Shown: positions 35,056 to 44,751, numbered from the stretch's first letter. The stretch: DNA of 64,000 nt from Nocardioides daejeonensis (GCF_003194585.1 NZ_QHKZ01000003.1:372001-436000), one strand, 5' to 3'. The notes: generated from the sequence alone by a model not told the origin. Translations and numbers: made by a program.

Positions 35056-36660
35056 TCAGGCCTTCCAGGCATCTCCGAGCAGCATGATGCTGTCGATGCT
35101 CGGCACCACGCCGTGCACCTTGTCGCCCCAGGCGCTCCACTCCGGTGTGGCACCGAGCGGGGCGTAGGGCACGGTCTCGTTCCACCGAGCCTGGATCTTC
35201 TCCAGCGCAGCCGTCTGCTCCGCAACGGTCGGCGCGGCGCCCAGCTCCTCGATGAGCACGTCCATCTCGGCGTCCTTCGACGCACCGGCGTTGCTGCCCG
35301 AGTTGCTGTGCACCTTCTCGTAGAGCTCGGGATAGACAGCGCGGTCCGGCATGCCGAAGCCCCAGATCACCATGTCGAAGTCGTTGGTGACATAGATGTC
35401 GTTGACCAGGTCGGTGATCGAGGGCACGTAATCGAGGCTGACCTTGAAGCCGACCGCCTCGAGCAGACCCTTGAGCGTCACGCCGGTCGCCTCCGAGACC
35501 TTGGCGACGCCCTTGAAGCTGATCTTGCCGTCGTACCCGTCGGCCTTGGCGGCGTCCAGCAGCTCCTTCGCCTTGGCCGCGTCGAACTGCAGCGGCTCGG
35601 TGGTCAGGTCCCAGTCGGAGAGCTCCGGGAAGAGGCCGGCGGTGACGATGCCCTTGCCCTCGGTGGTGCGCTTGTTGAGCAGGTCGAGGTCGATGGCGTG
35701 CACGATCGCCTGCCGGATCCGCACGTCGGCAGTGGCAGCGCCCTCGCGGTGGTTGAGCAGCAGACCACGGGACATGCTGCCGATCTCCATGAAGCCGCCG
35801 AAGCCGTCGTCCAGCGCTGCCTTCGCGGTGATCGGCTCACGCAGGTAGGCCATGTCGGCCTCGCCGTTGCGCAGCACGTCGAGACGTCCCTGCTCGATCG
35901 GCGTGTAGTAGAAGCGGAGCTTCTCCAGGTGCGGCTTGCCGCCCCAGTAGTCGGCCCGCGCGGCGAGCAGCAGCTCCTCGTTGGGTGCGTACTTCTCATA
36001 GGTGAAGGGTCCGGCGCCGATGGGCGTGAACTGCTCACCTGCATCCGAGGCCTTCGCCACGATCATCCCAGGCCCGGTGGCGAGCAGATACGGGAAGCCC
36101 GGCCACGACTGGCTGAGCGTGTACTCGACCGTGCGTGCGTCGACCGCCTTCGCGTCCTTGACCATCGCGGCCCAGATGGAGGCCTGGCCGCCGCGCTTCT
36201 CGACGTACCGCTGCTGGCTCCAGACCACAGCGTCGGCATCGAGCGGCGTGCCGTCGCTGAACTCGACGCCCTCGCGCAGCGTGAGGGTCCAGACCGAGTT
36301 GTCGTCGTTCGGCTCGATGGCCTCGGCCATCTGCGGCACGAAGTCACCGGTCTCGCCGTCCTGCCGCACCAGGAGGTCGTAGACGGCCGCCATCTCGGTG
36401 CCGCCGCTGCTGCCGTTCGCGATGGTGACCGTCGGATCGAGGCTGCGGGCCTCGGAGTAGGTGGCGACCTGGAAAGTACCGCCCTCCTTGGCCTCTCCGC
36501 TGTCGTCCTGCTCGCCCACGAAGCCGTTGGCGAAGCCTGCCGGCACCTCCGCGACGACCTTGTTGTCGTCGTCCTTGTCGTCACCGCTGGCACAGCCGGT
36601 GAGCACCAGCCCGACAGCCAGTACGGCGGCCATCCAGCGGCCGGTCCTACGTGTGGTCAT
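35056..36660 (-). CDS. ABC transporter solute-binding lipoprotein (family 5, peptide/oligopeptide type)
   Basis: This 534-residue lipoprotein has a signal peptide and lipobox (VLTGC). The family-5 binding fold shows SEARSLDPTVTIA, WTLTLREGVEFSDGTPLDADAV and YEKYAPNEELLLAARADYW. ATG 36660 follows AGAGAGGA. No permease or ATPase genes are adjacent, so it is an orphan and may serve the transporter at 47435-51533. It resembles the protein at 58185-59774 through much of its length, so the two are paralogues. The ligand is unknown. Confidence 0.9.
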   Translation of the reverse strand: MTTRRTGRWMAAVLAVGLVLTGCASGDDKDDDNKVVAEVPAGFANGFVGEQDDSGEAKEGGTFQVATYSEARSLDPTVTIANGSSGGTEMAAVYDLLVRQDGETGDFVPQMAEAIEPNDDNSVWTLTLREGVEFSDGTPLDADAVVWSQQRYVEKRGGQASIWAAMVKDAKAVDARTVEYTLSQSWPGFPYLLATGPGMIVAKASDAGEQFTPIGAGPFTYEKYAPNEELLLAARADYWGGKPHLEKLRFYYTPIEQGRLDVLRNGEADMAYLREPITAKAALDDGFGGFMEIGSMSRGLLLNHREGAATADVRIRQAIVHAIDLDLLNKRTTEGKGIVTAGLFPELSDWDLTTEPLQFDAAKAKELLDAAKADGYDGKISFKGVAKVSEATGVTLKGLLEAVGFKVSLDYVPSITDLVNDIYVTNDFDMVIWGFGMPDRAVYPELYEKVHSNSGSNAGASKDAEMDVLIEELGAAPTVAEQTAALEKIQARWNETVPYAPLGATPEWSAWGDKVHGVVPSIDSIMLLGDAWKA

Positions 36661-36710
36661 GCCATTCCTCTCTCCTCGGCGGCGCGGCCCGCCCGCGCCC
36701 TCCGTCGGCC

Positions 36711-37514
36711 TCACAGATGCAGCCAGTCCGGACGGGACCGGTCACCGAATCCGTTGAAGGCACGTTCCAGCTCCCCGCTGCCCACGCACATGATCTGGGT
36801 GCGGTTCTCCATGTCGAGGGCATGGCGCAACGACGGGGCGTCGATGGTCTGCCACATGGTCTCCTTGGTCATCCACACGCCCAGCGGCGCGTTCTCTGCG
36901 ATCTGTCGCGCCGTGGCGAGGGCCCGGTCGACCACCTCACCATCGGGTACGACGTCGAGCACCAGCCCGATCCGCTCCGCCTCCGCGGCATCGAAGATCC
37001 GGCCGGTCAGCATCAGCTCAGCGGCTCGGGAGGCACCGACCAGACGGGGCAGGAAATAGCTGGTGCCCATGTCGGCGGCCGAGATGCCATGGCGGATGAA
37101 GATCGCACCGAACCGGGCGCTCTCCGAAGCGAACCGCACGTCGCAGGCCAGGCTGAGCGAGAGACCGCCGCCGACCGCGACACCGTTCACGGCGGCCAGC
37201 ACCGGCACCCGCATCCGGTGGATCAGCTCATGGATCTCGACCAAGGTCTCCTGCTGTTGCAGGAGGTGGGAGACCGGGTTCTGCCGTTCGTCCGGCTGAT
37301 GACGACGCTCGGTCGACTTCACCTCGGCACCCGAGCTGAAGCCGCGCCCCGCGCCCGTCAGCACCACCGCGCGTACGCCGTCACTTCGGTTGAGGTCGAG
37401 CAGCGCCGCGCGCATCTCGGCGACCATGCCCAGTCCCAGCGAGTTGAGGGTCTCCGGGCGGTTCATGGTGAGCACGAACAGGCCGGGCTCCGCCTCTTCC
37501 AGCAGAATCTCCAC
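36711..37514 (-). CDS. enoyl-CoA hydratase/isomerase family protein
   Basis: This crotonase-fold protein of 267 residues has the oxyanion-hole motifs FSSGAEV and NGVAVGGGLSLSLACDVRFAS. The start is uncertain: GTG 37514 and GTG 37526 are both possible and neither has a strong ribosome binding site; a leaderless message is an option. It is divergent from a GntR regulator and upstream of the solute-binding protein gene (50-base gap). It likely hydrates or isomerises an enoyl-CoA in a catabolic pathway. Confidence 0.85.
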   Translation of the reverse strand: MEILLEEAEPGLFVLTMNRPETLNSLGLGMVAEMRAALLDLNRSDGVRAVVLTGAGRGFSSGAEVKSTERRHQPDERQNPVSHLLQQQETLVEIHELIHRMRVPVLAAVNGVAVGGGLSLSLACDVRFASESARFGAIFIRHGISAADMGTSYFLPRLVGASRAAELMLTGRIFDAAEAERIGLVLDVVPDGEVVDRALATARQIAENAPLGVWMTKETMWQTIDAPSLRHALDMENRTQIMCVGSGELERAFNGFGDRSRPDWLHL

Positions 37515-37527
37515 GGGACAACCCACT

Positions 37528-37539
37528 TTGACTAGACAA
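37528..37539. promoter_or_regulatory. candidate GntR operator
   Basis: The near-perfect dyad TTGACTAGACAA is centred on CTAG, between the enoyl-CoA hydratase and GntR genes. HutC-type regulators often bind short GT..AC dyads, so this is a plausible site. The repeated CGGGACAAC on either side is also notable. Confidence 0.4.
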
Positions 37540-37632
37540 ATCGACTGTGACCGGGACAACATGCAAGCCCTGCCGGTGGCCTGTCAACCACGGATGCCAC
37601 TCATCCGGACTCCCCGGCGCAGACTGTGAGGA

Positions 37633-38370
37633 ATGCCTGCCATCGATGCTTCAGGACCTGGCCGCCGGCCGCCCCGGCACGCCCGGCTCGCTGCCGACCT
37701 GGTCGCCGCCGTCGGACGCGGCGAGCATCCGGTCGGCAGCCGCCTGCCGACCGAGGCCGAGCTGTGCAGCAGCCATGGACTGAGCCGCGGCACCGTGCGG
37801 CAGGCACTGCGGCAACTGGAGGACCTCGGCCTGATCACCCGCCGCGCCGGCGTCGGCAGCACGGTGGTGAGCAGGCATCCGGCCACGCGCTACGTCCCGT
37901 TCGTAGCCGACCGCGACGAACTGATCGCGTTCTACCGCACCACGCAGGTGCCGTCGCCGGAGGTCAGCGAGGTCGTCGCCGACGCCGCACTAGCGGACCG
38001 ACTCGGCACCGAGGTGGGGGCCGCCTGGGTGCTGGTGCAGGGAGCGCGCCTGCTGCGTAGCGACCCGGATGCGCCGCCGGTGGGCTGGACCGAGCAGTTC
38101 GTCCGGCCCGACCAGGTGCCCGAGGACATCACGCCCGACGGGACGGCTGCCAACGCCGGTGCACTCGGCGCACGGCGGATCGAGCAGACGGTCCGTGCGG
38201 TCTCACTCCCCCGGCGGATCGCCACCGCACTCGGCGTCGCCCCCCGCTCCCCCGGGCTCGAGATCAGCCGCCGGCACCTGGGGCATGACGACATGCTGCT
38301 GGCAGTCAGCATCCACACGCATCCGGGCGAGCGATTCACGATCAACAGCATCCTCGACCTGGGCGACTGA
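37633..38370 (+). CDS. GntR-family regulator, HutC subfamily
   Basis: This 245-residue regulator has an N-terminal winged helix (about residues 18-80) with GSRLPTEAELCSSHGLSRGTVRQAL and a C-terminal UTRA ligand-binding domain. It is divergent from the enoyl-CoA hydratase, solute-binding protein and SDR genes and probably represses them. A small acyl or sugar-like ligand would be usual for the UTRA domain; none can be deduced. A tandem repeat follows its stop. Confidence 0.87.
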   Translation: MPAIDASGPGRRPPRHARLAADLVAAVGRGEHPVGSRLPTEAELCSSHGLSRGTVRQALRQLEDLGLITRRAGVGSTVVSRHPATRYVPFVADRDELIAFYRTTQVPSPEVSEVVADAALADRLGTEVGAAWVLVQGARLLRSDPDAPPVGWTEQFVRPDQVPEDITPDGTAANAGALGARRIEQTVRAVSLPRRIATALGVAPRSPGLEISRRHLGHDDMLLAVSIHTHPGERFTINSILDLGD

Positions 38371-38408
38371 ACGCGCCGGACGTCAGGGCGCCCCGGGAGC
38401 TCTGGACA

Positions 38409-38464
38409 TCAGGGCGCTCCGGCGTCAGGGCGCTCCGGCGTCAGGGCGCTCCGGCGTCAGGGCG
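38409..38464. repeat. three tandem 16-bp repeats plus a partial copy
   Basis: The unit TCAGGGCGCTCCGGCG is repeated three times, and a fourth partial copy supplies the stop codon of the MFS gene. The array occupies the gap between two convergent genes. Confidence 0.85.
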
Positions 38465-39881
38465 TGGCAGCCAGCACACGGCGAGCGGTGCGCGCCTGGA
38501 CGCCGCAGACGGTGGCGGCGACAAGGCAGAAGGCGAGACCGAGCCAGCCCGCCGCGCTGTAGCCCGCATCCGTGGGATGACCACCGCGGGCAAGATGCTG
38601 GAGCACCGCGACCGAGAGCGCACTGCCGGTGGCGAAGCCGAGCATCCGCACGACCAGGTTGAGCGCCAGGGCACTGCCCGTCTCCGTGGCCGGCACGACG
38701 CGGACCATCAACCAGGGGATCGAGTTGAAGGTAGTGCCGCTGCCGATGCCGCCGACCAGCATCACCAGTGCGATCTGCCAGAGCTGGTCATGCCACAGCG
38801 CCAACATGAGGTTGGAGACGCCGAAGGCCAGGCAGCCCAGCGGCAACAGCAGGTCGGCACCGATCACCGGTCCCATGGCCAAGGCGATCCGGTTGCCCAG
38901 CACGCTGGCGACGGCGTACGGCGTGAGCATGAGACCCGCCCAGGTGACCGAACGGCCCAACCCGTCGCCGATGCCCGGGTCGGCCTGCACCAGCACCATC
39001 ACGGTGGCCATCATCAGATACATCCCGACGCCGCCCAGCAACGAGGCGACGTGTGCGCCGAGCACACCCGGGAGTGCGGCGACACGCAGATCGACCAGTG
39101 GCGTGGGATGGCGTAGCAGCCAGAACACGCTGAGCGACAGCACCAGGAGGGCCGCGGCCACCAGCCCGACGATCCTGGCGGAGGTGTACCCCCACGCCTC
39201 CGCACGGCTGATCGCCAGCAGGATGCAGAAGGTCGCGCCACCCAGCAGGAGGGTGCCGACGTAGTCGGTCGGGCCGTCCCCAGACGGATCCCCGGGGGGC
39301 ACGACGCGCCAGCCGACCACCAGCGCCACGACCGTGAACACGAAGGCGCCCCAGAAGGCCCCCTTCACCCCGAGCACGTCGGCAGCCAGCGCCGCGATCG
39401 GGAAGCCGAGGCCCGCGCTGACCACGTTGGCGATCGAGATCGACGCCAGCGCGCGGCGCGCCCTCTCCTCCGGGAGCCGATCACGTGCGACTGCGAAGGC
39501 CAACGGGACGATCCCGAAACCCAGCCCCTGCAGGGCGCGGCCCGCCACCAGTGCACCGAACCCCAACGGGAGAGCGGCGATCAAGGTGCCGAAGCAGACC
39601 GCTGCCAGGCACACCAACGCGGCCGTACGCCGCCGGGTGCCGCCGCCGAGTCGGCCGACCAACGGCGGACTCAGCGCTCCAACGAACAGGGTCGCGGTCA
39701 ACGACCACTGGGCGGCGCCGAGTGAGACACCCTCGGACTTGGCGATCTCGGGAACGAGGGGCGCCCCCAGGCTGCCGATCACCCCGATCACGGTCGTCAG
39801 GGTGATCAGGCCGGCCACCAGCAGACGGGGCGGCTCGTCGACCGCCGGAGCTGTCACCGCGCGATCGGTCGGGCCGGTCAA
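38457..39881 (-). CDS. MFS transporter (DHA-type, about 14 membrane segments)
   Basis: This 474-residue major facilitator protein has about 14 hydrophobic helices and a loop-2 motif (GRLGGGTRRRTA). The start is TTG 39881, overlapping the stop of the acyl-CoA synthetase as TTGA. It closes the hydrolase, monooxygenase, SDR and synthetase operon and may import the substrate or export a product. Resistance-type DHA2 pumps share this layout, so the direction of transport is open. Its last codons lie in a tandem repeat. Confidence 0.85.
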   Translation of the reverse strand: MTGPTDRAVTAPAVDEPPRLLVAGLITLTTVIGVIGSLGAPLVPEIAKSEGVSLGAAQWSLTATLFVGALSPPLVGRLGGGTRRRTAALVCLAAVCFGTLIAALPLGFGALVAGRALQGLGFGIVPLAFAVARDRLPEERARRALASISIANVVSAGLGFPIAALAADVLGVKGAFWGAFVFTVVALVVGWRVVPPGDPSGDGPTDYVGTLLLGGATFCILLAISRAEAWGYTSARIVGLVAAALLVLSLSVFWLLRHPTPLVDLRVAALPGVLGAHVASLLGGVGMYLMMATVMVLVQADPGIGDGLGRSVTWAGLMLTPYAVASVLGNRIALAMGPVIGADLLLPLGCLAFGVSNLMLALWHDQLWQIALVMLVGGIGSGTTFNSIPWLMVRVVPATETGSALALNLVVRMLGFATGSALSVAVLQHLARGGHPTDAGYSAAGWLGLAFCLVAATVCGVQARTARRVLAATP

Positions 39882-41347
39882 CCCCTCGCCACCATCAGTC
39901 GTTCACGCACCACCGCGCGCAACACCTTGCCGGTGCTGGTGGTCGGCAGCTCATCGACGTAGACGATCGTGCCAGGAACCTTGTAGGCCGCGAGATGCTC
40001 TCGCAGGTGCACGCGCAGTGACTCCTCGGTGGGCCGGACGCCCTCCACCACGACACACGCCACCAGCCGCTCGCCCTGCCGTTGGTCCGGAACGCCGACC
40101 ACCACCGCGTGAGCCACAGCCGGGTGATCGACCAGCACCCGCTCCACCTCCTGCGGGAGGACGTTGAACCCACTCACGATCACGGTGTCCTTGAGCCGCG
40201 ACACGATCGCCAACCGGCCCTGGTCATCGATCAGCGCCAGATCGCCGGTGTCGAACCACCCGTCGGCGTCGACGACCCGCTCCGGGCTGTCGGCATAGCT
40301 CTCGAGCACGTTGTAGCCACGCACCCGGAGTCGCCCAGGGCCACCGCTGCTCCCAGGCCCCGCCTCCGCACGGGCCTCGATCCCCTCCAGCAGCTCCAGC
40401 CATGCGTGCTCCCCCGGCTCCGGGCCGATCCTGCCGATCGCCACCGAGCCGCAGGTCTCAGTCATGCCGTAGCCGGAGACCAGCTCCGCGATGCCCAGGT
40501 CGTCGCAGATCGCCCGCATCCGCACGGTCTCGACCTCGGTGCTGCCGGTGATCGCGAGCCGGACCTCGGCGAACCGGGCCTTCGCGAGATGCAGGTCGTA
40601 GTAGATCGTCGGCGGCCCGGCCAGCACGGTGAGCCGCTCGGCCGCCACCAGCTCGGGCAGCCGCGCGGCGTCGTACTGCCCGACGAGGCGGACCGCAGCG
40701 CCCACGCAGAGTGCGATCAGCAGCACCCCGTTGAAGCCGAAGGAGTGCGCCAGCGGTACGACGCAGAGCAGCCGGTCCTCGGCCCTGAGGCCGAGGCGGG
40801 AGGCGATGCCTGTGTAGAGGGTGGTGAGCTGCCCGTGGGTCATCGGCACGTACTTCACCGAACCCGTGGTGCCCGAGGTCGCGAGCACGATCGCCGGCGT
40901 CGTCGGTACGACGTCGGGAAGCTCCCCGAGCCGCTCGCTGCCGTTCGCCTCGAGGAGCTCCTCCGTGCTGAGGAGCGGCAGCTCCGGATCGCCGCTGCTC
41001 CACGCACCGGGGTCGGCCACGACAGCGACCGGGCGCAGCCGCTCGACGGCGCGGCGTCGGTCCACCGCGGGCACACCGTGCCCCAGTGGCACCACCGTGG
41101 CGCCCAGGTGGAAGACGCCGAAGGCCGCAACCACCCACGCGGTCGAGTTGCGGCCGACCAGCAGCACGCGGTCGCCGGGGCCCACCCCGCGCGATCGCAG
41201 CAGACGGGCGGCGACGACGACGTGCTCGGCGAAGCCGGCATAGGTCAGCACACGATGTCCGTCATCCAGTGCCACGGCGTTGCCGTGGGAGCGCGCGCGG
41301 GACGTGCACAGCTCAACGAGCGTGCGCGGCGGGGCGACCGAGGACAT
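39878..41347 (-). CDS. AMP-binding acyl-CoA synthetase
   Basis: This 489-residue ANL-superfamily ligase has P-loop ATSGTTGSVKYVP (a Val-Lys-Tyr variant of the usual PKGV), A5 motif GYGMTE, A7 motif GWFDTGDLA and C-terminal TTSTGKVLRA. The start may be ATG 41347 or ATG 41386; neither has a strong ribosome binding site. It is in the operon with the Baeyer-Villiger monooxygenase and probably activates the carboxylic acid that follows ester hydrolysis and oxidation. Confidence 0.87.
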   Translation of the reverse strand: MSSVAPPRTLVELCTSRARSHGNAVALDDGHRVLTYAGFAEHVVVAARLLRSRGVGPGDRVLLVGRNSTAWVVAAFGVFHLGATVVPLGHGVPAVDRRRAVERLRPVAVVADPGAWSSGDPELPLLSTEELLEANGSERLGELPDVVPTTPAIVLATSGTTGSVKYVPMTHGQLTTLYTGIASRLGLRAEDRLLCVVPLAHSFGFNGVLLIALCVGAAVRLVGQYDAARLPELVAAERLTVLAGPPTIYYDLHLAKARFAEVRLAITGSTEVETVRMRAICDDLGIAELVSGYGMTETCGSVAIGRIGPEPGEHAWLELLEGIEARAEAGPGSSGGPGRLRVRGYNVLESYADSPERVVDADGWFDTGDLALIDDQGRLAIVSRLKDTVIVSGFNVLPQEVERVLVDHPAVAHAVVVGVPDQRQGERLVACVVVEGVRPTEESLRVHLREHLAAYKVPGTIVYVDELPTTSTGKVLRAVVRERLMVARG

Positions 41348-41425
41348 GCCTGCGATTGAACCAGCCAGGTGTCGGAGCTGCGGCATCGGTTCCGTTCACG
41401 AGATCGCCCGACCTCTCGTGTCGCA

Positions 41426-42139
41426 CTAGGCGGTGGCTCCACCATCGACGACGAAGTCGGCACCGGTGGTGTAGGAGCTGGCGTCCGACGCGAGGAAGGC
41501 GACCAGCGCTGCCACCTCGTCGGCCGTACCGCGCCGCGGGATCGGCAGATGGCTCAGATCCATCGTGCTCTCCGCGATCATCGGCGTGTCCACGGACCCT
41601 GGGCAGACACAGTTGACCCGGATGCCCCGGGGAGCGAACTCCCGGGCCGCAGACCGGCTCGCCCCGCGCAGCCCCCACTTCGAGGCGGCGTACGGGAGGG
41701 CGCCGGCATGGCCGCGCAGGCCGGAGATCGAGGCGACGTTGACGATCGAGCCACCCGACGGCATCACGGGCGCGACGGTCTGCATGCCCAGCACCGGGCC
41801 GAGGAGATTGATGGAGAGGAGTCGCTCAAGGTCGTCCTGCGGCCAGGTGGTGATGTCACCGGTGCGATAGATGCCGGCGTTGTTGACGAGCACGTCGATA
41901 CGCCCGTGCTGCTCCACCACCGCCGCGACCACCCGTGCCCAGTCGTCGCGGGAGGCGGTGTCGTGGTGGTGCCAGGAAGCACCGACTCCGGCAGCGGTGG
42001 ACTCGACCTCGACGGCGTCGACATCGGTCAGCACGACGGTGGCCCCGAGCTCGGCGAAGAGCTCCGCCTCCGCGGCACCCTGGCCTCGGGCGGCCCCGGT
42101 GATGAGGACGACGCGGTCGTCACAGCGCACGAGTGTCAT
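41426..42139 (-). CDS. short-chain dehydrogenase/reductase
   Basis: This 237-residue SDR has TGAARGQG, NNAGIY, catalytic Ser in ASISG and YAASKWG. It lies 17 bases after the Baeyer-Villiger monooxygenase and has GAGAGGA upstream. In such operons an SDR usually oxidises the hydroxy group of a cyclic alcohol to the ketone, or oxidises the hydroxy acid formed on hydrolysis. Which of these applies is not evident. Confidence 0.9.
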   Translation of the reverse strand: MTLVRCDDRVVLITGAARGQGAAEAELFAELGATVVLTDVDAVEVESTAAGVGASWHHHDTASRDDWARVVAAVVEQHGRIDVLVNNAGIYRTGDITTWPQDDLERLLSINLLGPVLGMQTVAPVMPSGGSIVNVASISGLRGHAGALPYAASKWGLRGASRSAAREFAPRGIRVNCVCPGSVDTPMIAESTMDLSHLPIPRRGTADEVAALVAFLASDASSYTTGADFVVDGGATA

Positions 42140-42156
42140 GGTGGGTGATGGTCCTC

Positions 42157-43770
42157 TCAGGAGCTCAGCACGTAGCCGCGGTAGCCGCCGTCACGCACCG
42201 ACTCGCAGTGGTCGATATAGGTCTTGAAACCGCCGATGTAGGGGATGAAGCCGCGCGCCTTGCCCTCGATGTTGGCGCCCATGTACCAGGAGTTCGCCTT
42301 CGTGAAGAGCGTGCCGTTGGCAACCTCGTCAACGTGCTTGGTCCACGCGACGGCGGCGTCCTCGCGGGCTTCGGCAGCACGGAAGCCTCGTTCGTCGAGA
42401 TGGGCGATCAGGTCGAGCACCCAGTCGACATGCTGCTCGGCGGTCAGCACCATGTTGGCCAGCACCGACGGGCTGCCTGCACCCGAGATGTTGTACAGGT
42501 TCGGGAAGCCCGGCACCGAGAGACCGAGCAGCGTCAACGGCCCGTCCGCCCATCTCTCGGCCATCGTCACGCCATCCGTCCCGCGCACGTCCATGCGCGT
42601 GAGGGCACCGGTCAGCGCATCGAAGCCGGTGGCCAGCACCAGGGTGTCGAACTCGTAGGAGCTCGTCGCGGTCTTCGCACCCCACTTCACGAACGTCTCG
42701 ATCGGCTCCCGACGCAGGTTCACCAGCGAGACGTTGTCGCGGTTGAAGGTCTCGAAGTAACCGGAGTCGGTGCAGATCCGCTTGGTGCCGATCGGGTGGT
42801 CGTTCGGGATGAGGTCCTCGGCGACCTGCGCATCGTGCACCCGGCTCCGTACCTGCTCGGCGGCGTACTCGCGGGCCAGGTCGTTGATCTCGGGGTCGAT
42901 GGTCTGCCGCGGGAACGCTTTGGCGAAGAGCACCCCGCCCCGCTGCCACCACTCGTCGAAGACCGCGCGGCGCTCCTCCGGGGTGAGGTCGAGCGCCTCC
43001 CGGTCGTAGCCGACATGCGGCGAGCCAGCCGTGCTGGCCCACGACTTCGCCCGCCGCTCGGCGTAGGTGCGCAACGCCTCGGCGTACTCGTCGTCGGGGA
43101 TCGAGCGGTTGAACGCCGGCACGCTGAAGTTCGGCGACCGCTGGAAGACGACGAGCGACTCGGCCTGCTCGGCGAGCAGCGGCACCGACTGGACGCCACT
43201 CGACCCGGTGCCGATCACGGCGACCCGTCGGCCGGTGAGGTCAACCCCTTCGTGCGGCCAGTTGGCGGTCATCAGCACGTCGCCCTCGAAGTCGTCGAGG
43301 CCAGGGATGTCGGGGCGGTGCGGGGCCGAGAGGCTGCCTGTCGCGCAGATCAGGTGGCGGGTGGTGGCGACGGTGCCCGCATCGGTGCGGACGGTCCACT
43401 GCGCCGACGCCTCGTCGAAGCTGGCCGCAAGCACTCGCTCGCCGAAACGGTAGTGCCGACGCAGATCGAAGCGATCGGCAACGTGCTCGATGTAGCGGAG
43501 GATCTCCGGCTGGGTCGCATAGCGCTCCGACCAGCGCCACTCCTGTTGAAGCTGCTCGTCGAACGAGTAGGAGTAGTCGAGGCTCTCGACGTCGCAACGA
43601 GCCCCTGGGTACCGGTTCCAGTACCAAGTGCCACCGGGGCCGTGGGCAGCTTCGATGCCGAGCACCCGATGACCGCGCTCGTTCGCGCGATGCACGGCAT
43701 AGAGGCCGGCGAATCCGGCCCCGATCACCACGACGTCGTGGTCGGCTGTCGTCTCTTGAGGACTGGTCAC
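42157..43770 (-). CDS. type I Baeyer-Villiger monooxygenase with an altered fingerprint
   Basis: This 537-residue flavin monooxygenase converts ketones to esters or lactones using FAD and NADPH. It has two Rossmann motifs, GAGFAG near residue 17 and GTGSSG near 181, and GGTWYWNRYPGARCD. The fingerprint FxGxxxHxxxW reads FEGDVLMTANW at 161-171, so Met167 replaces the His. The start is GTG 43770 (GGAG upstream), overlapping the hydrolase stop. Its paralogue at 55266-56864 keeps the His. Most of the sequence is well conserved, so it is probably a folded flavoprotein. Confidence 0.88.
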   Translation of the reverse strand: MTSPQETTADHDVVVIGAGFAGLYAVHRANERGHRVLGIEAAHGPGGTWYWNRYPGARCDVESLDYSYSFDEQLQQEWRWSERYATQPEILRYIEHVADRFDLRRHYRFGERVLAASFDEASAQWTVRTDAGTVATTRHLICATGSLSAPHRPDIPGLDDFEGDVLMTANWPHEGVDLTGRRVAVIGTGSSGVQSVPLLAEQAESLVVFQRSPNFSVPAFNRSIPDDEYAEALRTYAERRAKSWASTAGSPHVGYDREALDLTPEERRAVFDEWWQRGGVLFAKAFPRQTIDPEINDLAREYAAEQVRSRVHDAQVAEDLIPNDHPIGTKRICTDSGYFETFNRDNVSLVNLRREPIETFVKWGAKTATSSYEFDTLVLATGFDALTGALTRMDVRGTDGVTMAERWADGPLTLLGLSVPGFPNLYNISGAGSPSVLANMVLTAEQHVDWVLDLIAHLDERGFRAAEAREDAAVAWTKHVDEVANGTLFTKANSWYMGANIEGKARGFIPYIGGFKTYIDHCESVRDGGYRGYVLSS

Positions 43771-44705
43771 GATGTACTCCTGGGAGTCGGGGCGGTCGCC
43801 AGCAGCGCGGCGATGTCGCGCCACAGCAGCGAGCGCGCGGAGGCTGCCGGGGCGAACGGGCCGATGGTGGCGAAGCCGTGGAACAGGTCGGGGTAGTGCC
43901 GGTGACGCACGGGTACGCCGGCACTGCGGAGGGTTGCGGCGTACCGCTCTCCCTCCGAGCTGAGTGGGTCGCGACCGGCGGTCACCACGACTGCCGGGGC
44001 AAGGTCGCCGTGGTCGTCGGCGCGCAGCGGCGCAACCTGCCAGGCGGGCTCGGGGAGCGCGGCACCCCCGAGGTACTGCTCCCAGTACCACTCCATCGCA
44101 GCGCGGGTGTTGAAGTGGCCGGTGCCGAAGCGGCGGTAGCTCTCCGTCTCGAAGTCGGGCTCGATCACGGGGTAGAGCAACACCTGCCCGGCGAGGTCGA
44201 TCCCCGCAGCGCGGGCCCGCAGTGCCGCGACCGCGGCGAGGTTGCCACCCGCGCTGTCACCCGCAACCAGCACGGCGGCCGGGTCGACACCCCACGCCTC
44301 GGCGTGCGCCACGACGTGCTCGACCACGGTCGACATGTCGTCGGCGGCGGCCGGTGCGCGGTGCTCGGGAGCCAGGCGGTAGTCGACGGAGACGACCACC
44401 GCGCCCGTGTGCTTGGCGAGCATGCGACAGAAACCGTCATGCGTCTCGATGTCGCAGAAGACGAAGCCGCCTCCGTGTGCGAAGACGACGACCGGGCGAG
44501 GCTGCTCCTGCGTTCCGTGCGGGAGATAGCGCCGCACCGGCACGCCGTCGAGGACGAGGTCCTCAGCCGCCCTCACGTCATCGATGTTGGCGACCGGCTG
44601 GCGTCGCGCCGCTACCGCCGCACGCGCCTCGGCTCCGGTCATCTCGTGCACCGGCGGGAATCCGCCGTCCAGCACGGCGAGCATCTGATCGACCTCGTCC
44701 AGCAT
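43767..44705 (-). CDS. alpha/beta hydrolase, HSL-type esterase
   Basis: This 312-residue esterase has the oxyanion motif HGGGF, nucleophile elbow GDSAGG, a catalytic Asp in GRDPLSSEGE and His in DLFHGF. GGAGG precedes ATG 44705. It is the first gene of the operon and overlaps the monooxygenase by GTGA. It probably opens the ester or lactone made by that enzyme. A second, similar hydrolase lies with the other monooxygenase (54331-55269). Confidence 0.9.
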   Translation of the reverse strand: MLDEVDQMLAVLDGGFPPVHEMTGAEARAAVAARRQPVANIDDVRAAEDLVLDGVPVRRYLPHGTQEQPRPVVVFAHGGGFVFCDIETHDGFCRMLAKHTGAVVVSVDYRLAPEHRAPAAADDMSTVVEHVVAHAEAWGVDPAAVLVAGDSAGGNLAAVAALRARAAGIDLAGQVLLYPVIEPDFETESYRRFGTGHFNTRAAMEWYWEQYLGGAALPEPAWQVAPLRADDHGDLAPAVVVTAGRDPLSSEGERYAATLRSAGVPVRHRHYPDLFHGFATIGPFAPAASARSLLWRDIAALLATAPTPRSTS

Positions 44706-44730
44706 ATCGCCTCCTACCACTATCGTTAGC

Positions 44731-44751
44731 AGTATTCCTATTAGAAATACT
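44731..44751. promoter_or_regulatory. candidate PadR operator (21-bp dyad)
   Basis: The dyad AGTAT-N11-ATACT with core CTATTAGA lies 25 bases upstream of the hydrolase start, in the divergent region with the PadR gene. The same 21-base geometry and core recur at 51750-51770 and 59817-59837. Confidence 0.6.
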
